From: Apus apus
Taxonomy: Eukaryota; Chordata; Aves; Apodiformes; Apodidae
Assembly: GCF_020740795.1 (NCBI RefSeq)
Contig: NC_067295.1
Location: 496,001 to 560,000 of the forward strand
Reading direction: 5' to 3'
Length of the DNA stretch: 64,000 bases
A model generated the notes under the pieces. That model was not told where the DNA came from, did not search any database, and was given only the letters and a program-made list of their open reading frames with translations. Shown piece by piece: positions 39,501 through 51,500 of this stretch. A program made the translations under genes and the position numbers. Numbering within the stretch: position 1 is the first letter of the stretch; every line of letters starts with the position of its first letter.

Positions 39501-42500
39501 AATCTCCAGGGCCCCACGCAGTCTGGATCCACCTCACATCGCAGCCAGACACCTAGGCTTGACTCCCAAAGACTCCCTTCTTACTACATGGACTGGTGTC
39601 ACTTGTTCCCACACAAAGTTTCCTCAAAAAAGCTTCACGAAGTTAAAACTCTCTTTGACAAGGCAATCCTCATTTTCCATCAAGGATCCTGCAGTGCAGC
39701 TTAGGACAGTCTGAGGCAGCACCTTAAAGCACCCAGAGTTGCTGCAGGGACAAGCTGCTCCAGATTGCCACTCAGCACTCAATCCTGCCTCCAACAGCAG
39801 CCAGAACTACCACCCAGGGGAGAGAGTGGGGCAGCTGGCCGACCAGGGACACGTTCCCTGGAAAGCCCACTAAGCAGTGGAGCAGGGACTTCTGAACCAA
39901 ATGTGACATTGTCATATTTCATATCTTCTTTCATTTATTTTCAATTACTTTGTTCCATTGCTTCTTGAACCCAGACAAAATTTTTGCATCCAGAATATGA
40001 GGTGAAGGAGCTGCACAGAAAACTACCCTTTGTATTAATATGCATCTCTTTACCTTTGCTCTCAACTTTTTATCTGGATTTTTTTTTCTCCCTGGAGTTT
40101 TTTCTTGAGTGGCAACAGCTGTCTTTCAAAAAAGCAAAACATTCTGCAGGAAAGCTTTTAACTTCGCTTTTTGAAATTGGAGTGATCAGTGAGACTGTTC
40201 TAAGAAAGTTTTAAAAAAACCTGTTTCATCTTTTTCCCCTTTTTAATTTGAAAATGCTACAAATTAAGTCAAAAGCAAAATACTTTGGTTACCTGAATCA
40301 AAGATATTTTTTCTCCCAAAAACTAATTCTATAGGAAGCTAAGGGTGGGGCTGGAGAGCCATTCTGGGACAAGGAAAAAGCTCAATTTTCCAATTTACCT
40401 GCAAAGCAAAAATGTAAGCCCTATATAGTCCCATTTATCTTTTTAAAGACTTACCAGAGGGATTTTGCTGACATCTCTCTTCCTTCTGTAGCAAATTAAA
40501 CAACACTACATGCCTGGGAAACAGCCAACACTACGTTCAAGACAGTTACATACCGTGTGTGAGGCAAAGGAATCGGCAGGGAGATGCAGAGGAAAGGGTC
40601 AAAGGTGTTACTCTGCTTCTGGCAATGAGGGCACGTCAGAGAGGACCTGGCACAAACACCAGTAACAGAACAGAGTTAGAGCTTGTTTCATCAGGAATGG
40701 GTAAATCATCAAATCACAAATAACAGCCTTTGCCTGTCACCCTGGCTGCCCCTTCCTGCTCCTCCTCCATCGGTGGCTCTGCACAGACTCAGCTGCTGTA
40801 AACCAAGGGCTCCTCATTTCTAGATCCTTTTAAAGTAACTAGGCTCAAAGTTCATTACAGGGCATGCCAGGAAAAGACTTCACTCCAGTCACTGAACTTA
40901 GCTTTTAATAAACATCTCTGCAGGAATTCAGAAATAATTGTTAACACAGTGACACCAGTCTCAACGGCACTGGGAGCTCGTTCCCAGGTAAAATTATACT
41001 GGGGTCACCAATATGTGTACTAACGCCTCAGCATTTGCAGAGCATCATACCTGTACTGGGCTTGAAAGAGTTCCTGCACAAAAGTACTACTGATTGGAAA
41101 GGCTGGTCCCTCGAGCAGCACGTCATCCTCCAGCGGTGGCTAGAAGAGAAGAATAAACCCTAGAAGCACATCCAAGCATGCAGGTGCATCACAACAGACA
41201 GCTCCAGTACTCTCAGTTGAATTTGTGCCTTCCTTGCCCAGAACCACCAGAAAAGAGTCACAAGACTTTTAAATAAGTGTTCTCTGCTCTCATGGGCAGC
41301 TCTGCAGGAATGTGAGGTAGCTGGGGCAGCCCAAGGACAGGCAGGGATCTCCCAGCCCCCAGAGTGCCCGGCAGCCCCTCTCCTGTAACAGTGCCCAGCT
41401 CTGGCAGAGCAGCATGTGACAGTCACAAATGGTTCTGCTGGGGAGCACTTGCCAGGGACTAGTCAGACAAAAAGTTACATTCACAGGGCTTTTGTTCCAT
41501 CTGAACTACTGGAGTTGAGAAGCCAACAAGGAGATCCAATTTAGAAAAGAAGACTGTACACCAAGTCACAGCTCCTCTCCCACGTTGGCTCCCACCAAAT
41601 CCCTTACCTTGAGCGGCGGCATGCCGCTGGAATTCACCACATTGTTCAGGTCTTCATGGACTCTGTCTAGGAGCCACAGGAGGAACTCCTGTGCATCGTG
41701 CTGGGCATTCCCTCGGTACTGCATAGCGTTCTTGGACACAATGTTCTGCAGAGAGACCGGGAGGCATACAGAGAAAGCAGGAGAACTGAGCTCTTCCCCC
41801 CCAGCCCGCATCACCCGACAGGCAGGGCTGACAGCGCACCCAAAGCCCCGTCTGTCTCCTTCCTGCTGTGAGGTAACAGGTTTTCCAAACCCCAACTGCC
41901 AGTGCTAATACAGGCACACAGTGCCAGGAATCAGCCGAGGTCACTGCATCAAAACTGCAGGCGCTTCTACAAACTGATCATCCCAACAATACCCAGGCAA
42001 GCATGTTTTGCATCAGACGTGCTCTTAAGCACCTAAGTACAGTCATCATGTTGTTTCCTCCGCTAGGTATCATGTATCCACTACGCAGAACTTGCTCATC
42101 CCAAACACCATTTATTGCCACTACCTGCACCAGCAAACTTGCTTAGGACACACCACTGAGTGTGGAAAAGCAGTTTTTCCAGGCACCAGTCAGGGAGCCA
42201 GCCTGCTCCTCAGGAAACAGGCAGGACATTCACCTAACAGAGTCACGGGGCAGCCACCCCCACACCCCCACTCCACCAATTTTAACCACAAATTTGTAAG
42301 AAACAGGCTCCAAGCAGAGCTTGTGTCAGTTGCCCAGGTATTCCCCAGCCTTTCCATGCTGCCTACTACCAGGACAAGGCATGCTGCTTGGGATGTGCTA
42401 CACCTCCACTCTTCAGTACACCCATGAAGAGACAGAAAGTGCTGACATGGAACTCAATTGTTTGAGCAGGGTCCTCTAACGGGGCAGTGGCACCAGCAGA

Positions 42501-45500
42501 GACCAGACCCAACCCTGCAGGAAGGCTGCAGCAGAGCAGCTGCCCCAGGGAGTGCTGAGGGGCCAGGCAGGCTGCACACACTGTACCAGAGCTCCTCCAT
42601 CTCCCTAATCAGACTTTGCAACAGATTTGAGAAATGAGGTTGGGCTGCTCGCTTTATCCCTCTAGAAAACGGGGTCACCAGAGCAGGGGGGGATGATGAA
42701 AGAGACAGGAAAGGACTAATAAACATGTAGTCTCTATCCTCTATAATCTGTCCACCTGCCTCAAGGCAGCAAAATAAGCAAAACCAGAAATAATCTGGTC
42801 TCATTACATATGTGCAAGCCCTTCTGACAACAGATTTACTGCCCTTGCCTGCACAGGGACCAGCACCCTTCCACATAAAATATGTCAACACACTTCTAAA
42901 CAAGTCCACAGTGAACACTCACCTCTGCACCAAACGGGTGCCAGCCCAGCACAGCCCTGCTTGGGGCTCAATGCAACAGGGGCTTGGGACACTTGCAAGC
43001 TGATTTATTGGGGAGAAAAATCTGAAATAGTCTGCAGGGACTGAGAGATTAAAGGGGACCAAACAGCCTTTTCCACTCCTAGTTCCCATTAATTAAAACA
43101 AGATCGATTGCCAGGAAAAAAACAACAAAACATGATTCAAAAAATTATCTTAAGCCTCCTCTCAGGTATCAGTCTGATACATATTGCTCTTCTCAGCAGA
43201 AAGCTTAGTGAATTATTCATGTTGCACCAATTTATGACATTTAACACTGACCATGAAAAAACAGTGAATATACTTGCAGATCCTGATCAGGTAGCTCAAC
43301 ACTTGACATTCATCCAGCAGGTATCAGGACAAGATGGTAACGACCCAGAGAAGCCTAGTTTAGCTGTGCTAGAAACTCACCCCAACAAGTGACACCTAAA
43401 GACATGACCTGTCATTCCACCAACCGACATTCACTAGCCTGGGCCACAGACACACAACCAGATCTCTCCTTCACATCTCTGAACATCCTTCACCTGAATA
43501 CAGCAGCACAGGGTCCCACTCCCACCAACTTTATTACAATTCTCAGTCTTATACTTCTCCCCTTAGATTTATGGAACATTAATTTCTTGATCAGAGCCCC
43601 AAGTAATCTGCTATTTTTAAGAAAACTCCAGGCTGACCCATCTTAGAGCACTCCTTGCTGTTGGATGCCAGGGTCTTCAGTATTGGTAGGAGGAAGAAAA
43701 TCTGGAATTTCAAGCAAAAAAGGGGGCATGGAGGGTTCTGTATGGAATCAGACATAAGTAAGGACTTCAGGCATCAAGCCTAGTATTTCTTATCACCTCT
43801 GTCAGCAGCACATTGCTCTAGATCCTCATGGGAATTTACTGATATGTGTTCCTACTGAGGTGCTGTCCCACAGCAAGGAGCACAGCCCATGACACCCACA
43901 GCAGAGTGACTCTGAGGGTCTGCAACAGCCATCTGCCTTGGACTGTGCCTCTCAGAAGCAGCTCCACAGTAACTGTTCTGGTTTCCTCAACACTTTCACA
44001 GCCTGAGTGGACCAAGGATAAAGAGCTGCCTGTAGAGACAGATCACAAGATGTTGGAAGTAATTCAGGAAGCACTACAAAATATCAGATGCAATTCCCTC
44101 ACAAGGGGCTCTGCTACAAAAACACTCCAGCCATAGCAGCGTGTTCCCAGCGTTACTCACACTTCCTGCCATCGCTGCCACGAGTGGGTTTGTCATTACT
44201 TAAACCTCTGCATCTGTTGCTCTGTGAGACACTATGTGCCTTCCTCCCAGCGCACTCTGAGATGCCGGGGCAGCAAAGCAACCCGACAGGCAAGGTGTTA
44301 AGGAGGTACAATAGCCACACAGTGCCCAACAGTCAGCACTAGGGAACACAACTAACTCCAAGTCAGAGATAAAAGCGCTGACTCGAAACAATTTAACAAT
44401 CTGAGAAAAATAGCAGAACTCCTGGAGCGCAGCCTCCACTCAGCTGAGCGGTCACACACATTCCCTGCGCTGTCCCGTCCCCCAGGGCAGCCCCACGCTC
44501 AGGCAGCAGCTGTGGAAGAAGTCGGGGGGACCCTGCAGCCCTGTGCAATGGACAGGACTGCAGCCCTTGGCAAGCCAGGCTCACAAATCCTGAACTGCTC
44601 CAGTAGCACTTGATGGGCACAGCCAGCAAGTGGCAGCTCGTCATTAAGCATCGTTCCCCCTGAATGTCCTTGTATTCATTTTCTGAGACCCCTTCCAAGT
44701 CAGCAGCCAGGGCAGCAGGTCTCCCACTTTGGCCATGAAGTGTGCTCCTCTCAGTGCAGGGCTAAGCAGTTCAACTTAGTTTGTATCATTGCCATCCAGG
44801 TGACATCTGCACAGCCCAGGCAGTGACCTTAGCTTAGACAAGGCCCCAAATGCAACACCCTCTCCCCAAGAGGCTGTATCCAGAGCACCTCACACAAAGA
44901 CAGGTGTAAGTCAAAAACACAGCCTCAAATTTTCTCATTTTGCTGGTCCTGCTTATGCTGAACCCACTGCAGTAAAGCAACAGCAGTTGTAACTGGCTGC
45001 AGGTTAAGAAGCTATTGGCATAAAGAAATGAAAAACACATTAAAACCCACCACATTTACTAAACCCCCATAGTCTTTAATCCTCTGCCCCTAACCCAAAT
45101 ATGTTCTAAGTCTAGGTGGCACATCTGAACAGACTCCATCCATCTCCAGAGGGTATTAAGAACAGGTCAGAAACAACCTTGGTGCAGCTGTTTCAGATGC
45201 AAGACACCAGGGGTGTTTTCCAAAGCTCCATTCCCAGCACCCTTCCATGACTGTACAGCCCTCCACCTCCAGCCCCTTTCCTCAGCTCAGCCCCTAAGAG
45301 TTTGGGAGAAGGAATGAAATCTTACTTCCCCCAGATGTGAGAGCACTGGCATACAGGCACCCTGAATGGAAGTGGCACCGTCAGAAGAGATAAGAGGGGG
45401 AAAATCATAATTTAATATCGATCGCATACACTCACCTAACCCCCTAATGCACACACCCCCTCACCAAACAAGTCCCTGTCTGTCTATAAAGCAGATTTAC

Positions 45501-48500
45501 GGCAAAGATGCAGTACCATTTTTATCAGCCCACTAAAAGTTTAACAATCGTTCATCTGTTGTTCTGAATAGATGCAATAAATAAAGCCAAACATAGCTGA
45601 ACTACTGGCCTCTCCTTTGCTGCTGTTGTTATTCCAGATCACAAAGACAACTAAAGGGAAAATGTCAGTCTGCTATTTTCCAGTGTGCCTCTGGTAGGAA
45701 GCAGCTGTGGAATGGTTTTTGTACACAAACGGATGAAGCCAGTTCACTGGAGACCTGACACAACAACACATCTGAGCAGGAAAGAAAGGCTATTCTTCAT
45801 CTTTCATTGAACATCACAAAGCCATGCTAAACCAGATTTTTTTAGTTTTTTAAATCCACGTGTGGGAAACTGTTCTTCCCCACATAAGTCGCAGAAGTAT
45901 CCTGACAGCCGGTAGCGCCCCCGGTACCAGCTCGCGACACACGGGTACAGTTCTGTGTATGTGCAACTCCTACAGCAGAGCTCTCCTGAAGAGTATTTAT
46001 CTAAGTGACTCCAGCCACTCCCACACAGAAACAGCAGTTTCCTCTGGAAAAGTGAAGATACTCAAAGCAACACCTGGGTTCAGACCTTCGGGGAAGAAGA
46101 CAAGCCCAGCAGTGACCCTTTGCCCTTCTGCTGCCAACAGACCTGCACAACTTCCAGGACCCGGGACACGGCGGCTCAGCTGCTGCAGCTGCACAGGGCA
46201 AGAAAAGCAAGGCAGGGAGATGGGGTGCACTGAGCCTCCCCCTGCAGCGCAGCAGAGCACAGCATGCCAGGACCAGAGGGGATCTCCACTGCATTTAACA
46301 AGCCTAGACAAGAAGCTGGGAGTTGGTGCTGGCTGCTAGGAGAATTCATCCTTATAAACAGCAGAAATCAGATTTTGCTCTACAAAAAGGCTTTGTTTTC
46401 TTGCTGCGCTGGCAAAGTGATCTGTGGGATTCAAAAGAGCAAGAGCTGAAGGAATGGGGGAATGCCACAGACAGACCCAAGGGCTGGGCCCCAGAGCCCA
46501 GGGAGCCAGTGCTCCAGCTGCACACCTGTGCCTCTCCCACTCTCTCCAGGTTTTGTGTCAGGTCCCAAGTTAGAGCACAGGTCTCCAATACAAGGATCTG
46601 ATCACTACTGCTCACAGGAGCCTCTCCACGCACTTCAAGGATGCTGCAAAACAAACATTAATCTCACTGACACAACCATATGCAAAAGAGCTCATTACAA
46701 CAGTGCTCTGCAGCAGCCACACATTCAGACGGAAGAACAAAATGGGTTTATCTGCAACCAAGCGTGGCCTTTTATAACTGCCAGTGTGCAAAGCAGGACA
46801 CGGAGCAATGCACAGATCAAATTAAGATGCCCAAGAAAAGGCATTCCTTCACCACCTCCACAGGTTACCAGACATGGCATGGTTTTCATACTGTCACCAT
46901 TTGTACTTCTGTGGAGGCAGTGTGGAAACAAAGACCTCAGAGCTCAGAAAACATGTTTTGGCAGCCAAGCAACATCACCCCTCCAGCCCTAGACAGGGTC
47001 CATCCAGCCCCCACAATGGACTTGCATCTTACTGATGGTTAATGTTAAGAAAAAGAAGTCTAACTCTGAAAGACTGCCAAAAGCCTTTATGATCCATCCC
47101 AGTGAAGACAGAAATATGTTCCCATGATGTCAAGAAGTGTCACAATAACAATGTGGAAAATCTATCCCTTGCATTTTGTTTCAAGTGAAGTATGTCACTT
47201 CCAAATCCCAGAGCAGCTCTAGGAGAAGTCTCCCCACTGCAATGCCATCCCTGGGAGCACCCGGACTGAACTGGCACAAGCACTTCAAGATCCCACATTA
47301 CCTGGCCCTAGTCAAAGCCCTTTCAGATGAACACAGATCTGAAAAGCTAGGAACCAAGAGTGACCAGGGGGCTCTGCCATTTCTTTTCTCCTGTTCCATT
47401 CTTCTCTCTTTCTCTAAAGGGAGGACAGCTTGCTCTCCAGAGAGATATTTTAAGAATAAGCAGCGGACTCTGTCCAAAATAAAATAAGTGCTGCACTAGG
47501 CAGAGAGCAAGATAATTAAACATGACCCAGGAGATCCCATTCCATGTACAACTGGCCCCATTAGCAAAGCACATGGGCTCCAGTGAGTGGAAGAGCTCAT
47601 AGCTAACAGCTTCTGGGCAGGACCAAAGGCTTCCACAGCACCCAGACTGCACCAAGCAGGCCTACGCCAAGAACTGTGGGCATCTCATCTACAGCAGAGG
47701 GTGAAGACACTGAGCAGGTTGATACTTTGCAGGAGTTCCTTCACAATCCAGATTACTTACTCATTTACTTACAAAGAAGTGACCAACACAGATGACTGAT
47801 TGTTTGTCCCAAGCACAGTGTTTAGACCAAGTGCATGGTCCAAAACTTGAGAACCTTGAAACTGGAAGAGTTACACACAGCTACTATGAAATCTTACACT
47901 AAACAAAGGTTTAAAAAGAAATAAATAAAAATGGAAGCAGCACTATTAATCTGGCACAATAATCCCTGCTTTACTATCAGGGATTCAGTCCAGGTTCAGA
48001 TCTAATTCTGATAATCCAACTCAATCAAGTTATTACGGTTTTGCTGAATCTGCTGTACACACTGCAAGTCATAATAACAAGACAGTCTTCATGTTGTAGG
48101 ACAAAGAAAATGCAATCAACACAGATCTAGCATACAAGGGGTTTTGTTAAGTATTGACTGATTTAGCCATGAAAAAAGCCTCAAAAGAGAAAACAGCCTC
48201 AACATCCACATCAGACCAGAACTCCAAGAAAGGCAAAGGTAGAGCATCTGGGTAAGTACATACAAATTTTCAAGCCCAGTTAGTTTAAATAAAAGTCCTC
48301 GCGTCCAACCCCCATCATCATGTCTGAGTGCTGCAGACCAGCTCCTCACCACAAAGGGTGCTCTGTCTTCACTATCTGACACTCCCAGGAACTCTGCAGG
48401 CAGAGCGGGACAGCTCCCTGGAAAAAAACAAGCCCGAAGCACAGCTACTGCTTATACAATAGATGTTTGTCACTATTGTCACACCATCACAAAGGGGAAA

Positions 48501-51500
48501 GAGGAAACACAAGCTGCAATATTGGCCCCTGTTATGAAAGCAGCAGCCCTGTTTAGGCAGGAAAATAAAAACCACTGAGCAATCGGAAGAAAACTATTGT
48601 TAAAACAAACTGCAGATGAGCACAAGACCAGGAGGAAAGCCATCCAAAGCAGAGATAAAAACCAACATCCATCACCTCCGCCATGTGTATCACCTCCCTT
48701 GAAAGGGCTGCCCAGGGTCCCTTCTGCTCCCAGCTCCAGGGCTGATACACAAAGAAACAAATCCCTCTGCTTCCATGTCCCAGTTCAATCTTTCCTTGAT
48801 CTCTTCCTAAGGCTACAGTCTTCTAGACCTCCTGCTCCCATCTGCTTCCCAATGCTCCTCCAGCTCCCATGAAGATATGCTTCCCCACATCCTTTGCCCC
48901 CCACCCACTCAGCCTCCTGCAACCAGAGTCAGCAGAGCACGTGTCCCTGGCAGTGAACACCTCTGGAGCAGGGAGAGCAGAGAATACACACAACATCCAC
49001 AGCACTTCTATTTCCTCCACAGAGGGCAAGGATTCCCAAAGGCATCCTTGGTGCCCTTTCCACAGCAGATCTGTGCCCCAAGGATAAGCCATTGAAAACA
49101 GCTTAGAGACCACTCCACACAGATCCATGCTGCAGACCAGGATGAAAAAATTATCTAAAAAGATTTATCCTGACAGAGAAACATCAAGTTTAAAATCCAA
49201 AAAACAGCTGAGATCCTTGTGTTTCAAGTAGATCTTCCCAGAGACGATGTGCCAGCTGCTGGCCCAGTGAGCACCTCCCCTCCCCACACATGAGCTCTCT
49301 TGCAAGGCTCACTCTCAGCCCTACAATTATAAGACAACCGATTTCACACCAACAACTTGTTTTAATTGCATTTTCCTTGTGTTCAGCAGCAGGACTACAA
49401 GATTCATGAACCTGTGGGATGGGTTATTTTTTTAAGATTAACCTAAAAAGTGGGGAAATACTTCCAAATAAATATTACTCTCAATAACTCTCACTGTTGG
49501 AGTAAAAGCACAAAATTACTCTTCAGAAAACACTGTGCAGCCTAAAAAAAACTAAAGCAATGAAGGCAGAGGGTGGGACATTCCCTATCAAAACGAAGCT
49601 CAGAGGGATGTTTTCTCGTTCTGGGGAGAAGCAGCAGCTTCCAGAGTGAAAATGCCAAACTTCACCTTTCTCAAATCTCAGCTTGTTGTTTACATCTTTA
49701 AATTAACCGTGCAAATCTGCTGCTGAAGAAAAATTTAATTAAGAATACTGAATTTAATAGCAGGTTCAGACTACTTAACTCTCTTTAGAGGCATTAATTT
49801 ACTATTAAAAGTAATTGACCTCCGTAAAGAAACAGTCAAGTACTTGACATAATGACAAAGTTGTTCTGAGGAAGACACGGCTGTTGACGCCGTGCAGGGC
49901 CTGCTGGGACCAAGACACTTTCTGAAACCCTCCAGGGGACCTGGCAGGTAGAAGATTGATGGGCTCCTGCTACAGCAACAACAAGTAGAAAAGTGTTCAC
50001 TTACCATTAGTGATACCTGCAAATAAGCAAAGAAAGTTCTACTATTAAAAAAAACCACACCAAACAACCCTTGAAACATGGCCTTAATTTCATCTACAGA
50101 TCTGTTTCTCTTCCTCCTCATCTCTCTTATCTGAGCACCTCTCCTGCAGGCCTGCACAAACAGCGCATCTCGGCCTAGAAAGTGGCCTGCGCTCCCCTTT
50201 GATTTTATCGGTTACACTGGCCAAGGATAATTCCACTTTTGCAACCTTTTATTCCTGTTATTACTCAGGAGAAAGACATGATCTCTTCTGCCAGAACACC
50301 CCTGGGGCGGGGAAGGATCACGATCAAGGCAAGCGCCCTGTGGTGCTGCCAGGACTGGATGCACGGAAACCGCAGCCGAGCGGGTGGGCGCCCCGAGCAG
50401 CAACACCGCGGAACCACCAGGGCCACGCGTGGCCACCTGCACCAGGACCCCCAGGGAAAACTCCCACACGGCTGAGGTGACAGTGGATGCAACCACCTGG
50501 AAACATGCAGGAGAAGCAGAGGGAGGAGGCAGTGGCCGTGCATCAGTCCAAACAACTGCAGGTGACAAAGACCACTGATGCCTCAAGAGCCTCTCGGACA
50601 TCCCACCATCCGACAGACACTGAGGAAGAGCAAGGCACTGGTACACACCACCTCTGCCTATTGCCAAATCCCACCTGAACCAGAGGCATGAAGCCCAAGA
50701 ACGTGTGAACCATGCTCCTGGTATATTCTCATGCATCTGTGTCCCCTCTCCAACTCATTCTGCAAGAAAACTGAAAGATCTCTGATTTAAGGAAATTTAA
50801 CAGCATGGAGGCCACCACCTACCCTTTCTTTCACAGGACTAAACAGTTTTATATGCCAGTGAATTGCCATTACAGTAAAACTTCACAATATTCTTACTGT
50901 TTGGAGAAGCAAGGTAGGCCTGGAGTGCTTTTTAAGAGTTGTGGCTCACTGCATCCAAAAGTACTGCAGGGAGTTTTTATACCATAGGTGCAAAGACCAA
51001 GCCCTCTGCTACAAGTCCTGGGCAAGAGCAGCGCCCAGGGCAGGGCAAGGGACCAATGCTGCTGGACCCAGCCGTGGTGTGAGGGCTCTGGCAGGGAGAA
51101 TACCACAGCAGGAAACACGAGTTACCACCTCGTACTCCTGCAATTTGTTCCCCAAATCAGCCCAAGCTCCCAGTGCTGGGATGACAAGAAGCCCACCTCA
51201 ACAGCTGCGTCCCACACGCACACACACAGCTCCCGGCTCCAGCACTGCAAAGGCAACTTTTCTGACAGCAGCGCGATGGAGGTATGAAACAGCAGCACGG
51301 GCACTTGTACTGATGGAAAGCAGCAGAGCTATCAGCCAGCTTTAGCACCATCAGTAATTAAGGGAGCAGTGGGGCCTCGACTGCAGGCACTCGCCCCGGG
51401 GACAACCAGGGAGCCAAGGAGTGGCCACCATGGCCGACAGCACGGACACGCCGGTGTCTGCTTCTCCTGAAGGATGCCGGGAAGCCCGAGCAGCTCTCCA

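Larger units (their letters stand above)
30574..41607 (-). other. USP31: USP31 introns 2-15, nothing else recognised
   Basis: Intron sizes in nt: i2 468, i3 404, i4 1146, i5 312, i6 783, i7 704, i8 578, i9 438, i10 487, i11 1315, i12 156, i13 773, i14 715, i15 1035. The exons within this span have separate entries. I see no nested gene, no RNA gene and no recognisable transposon in any of them. Intron 4 has a marked T/A-rich stretch (about 39900-40320). Confidence 0.7.
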
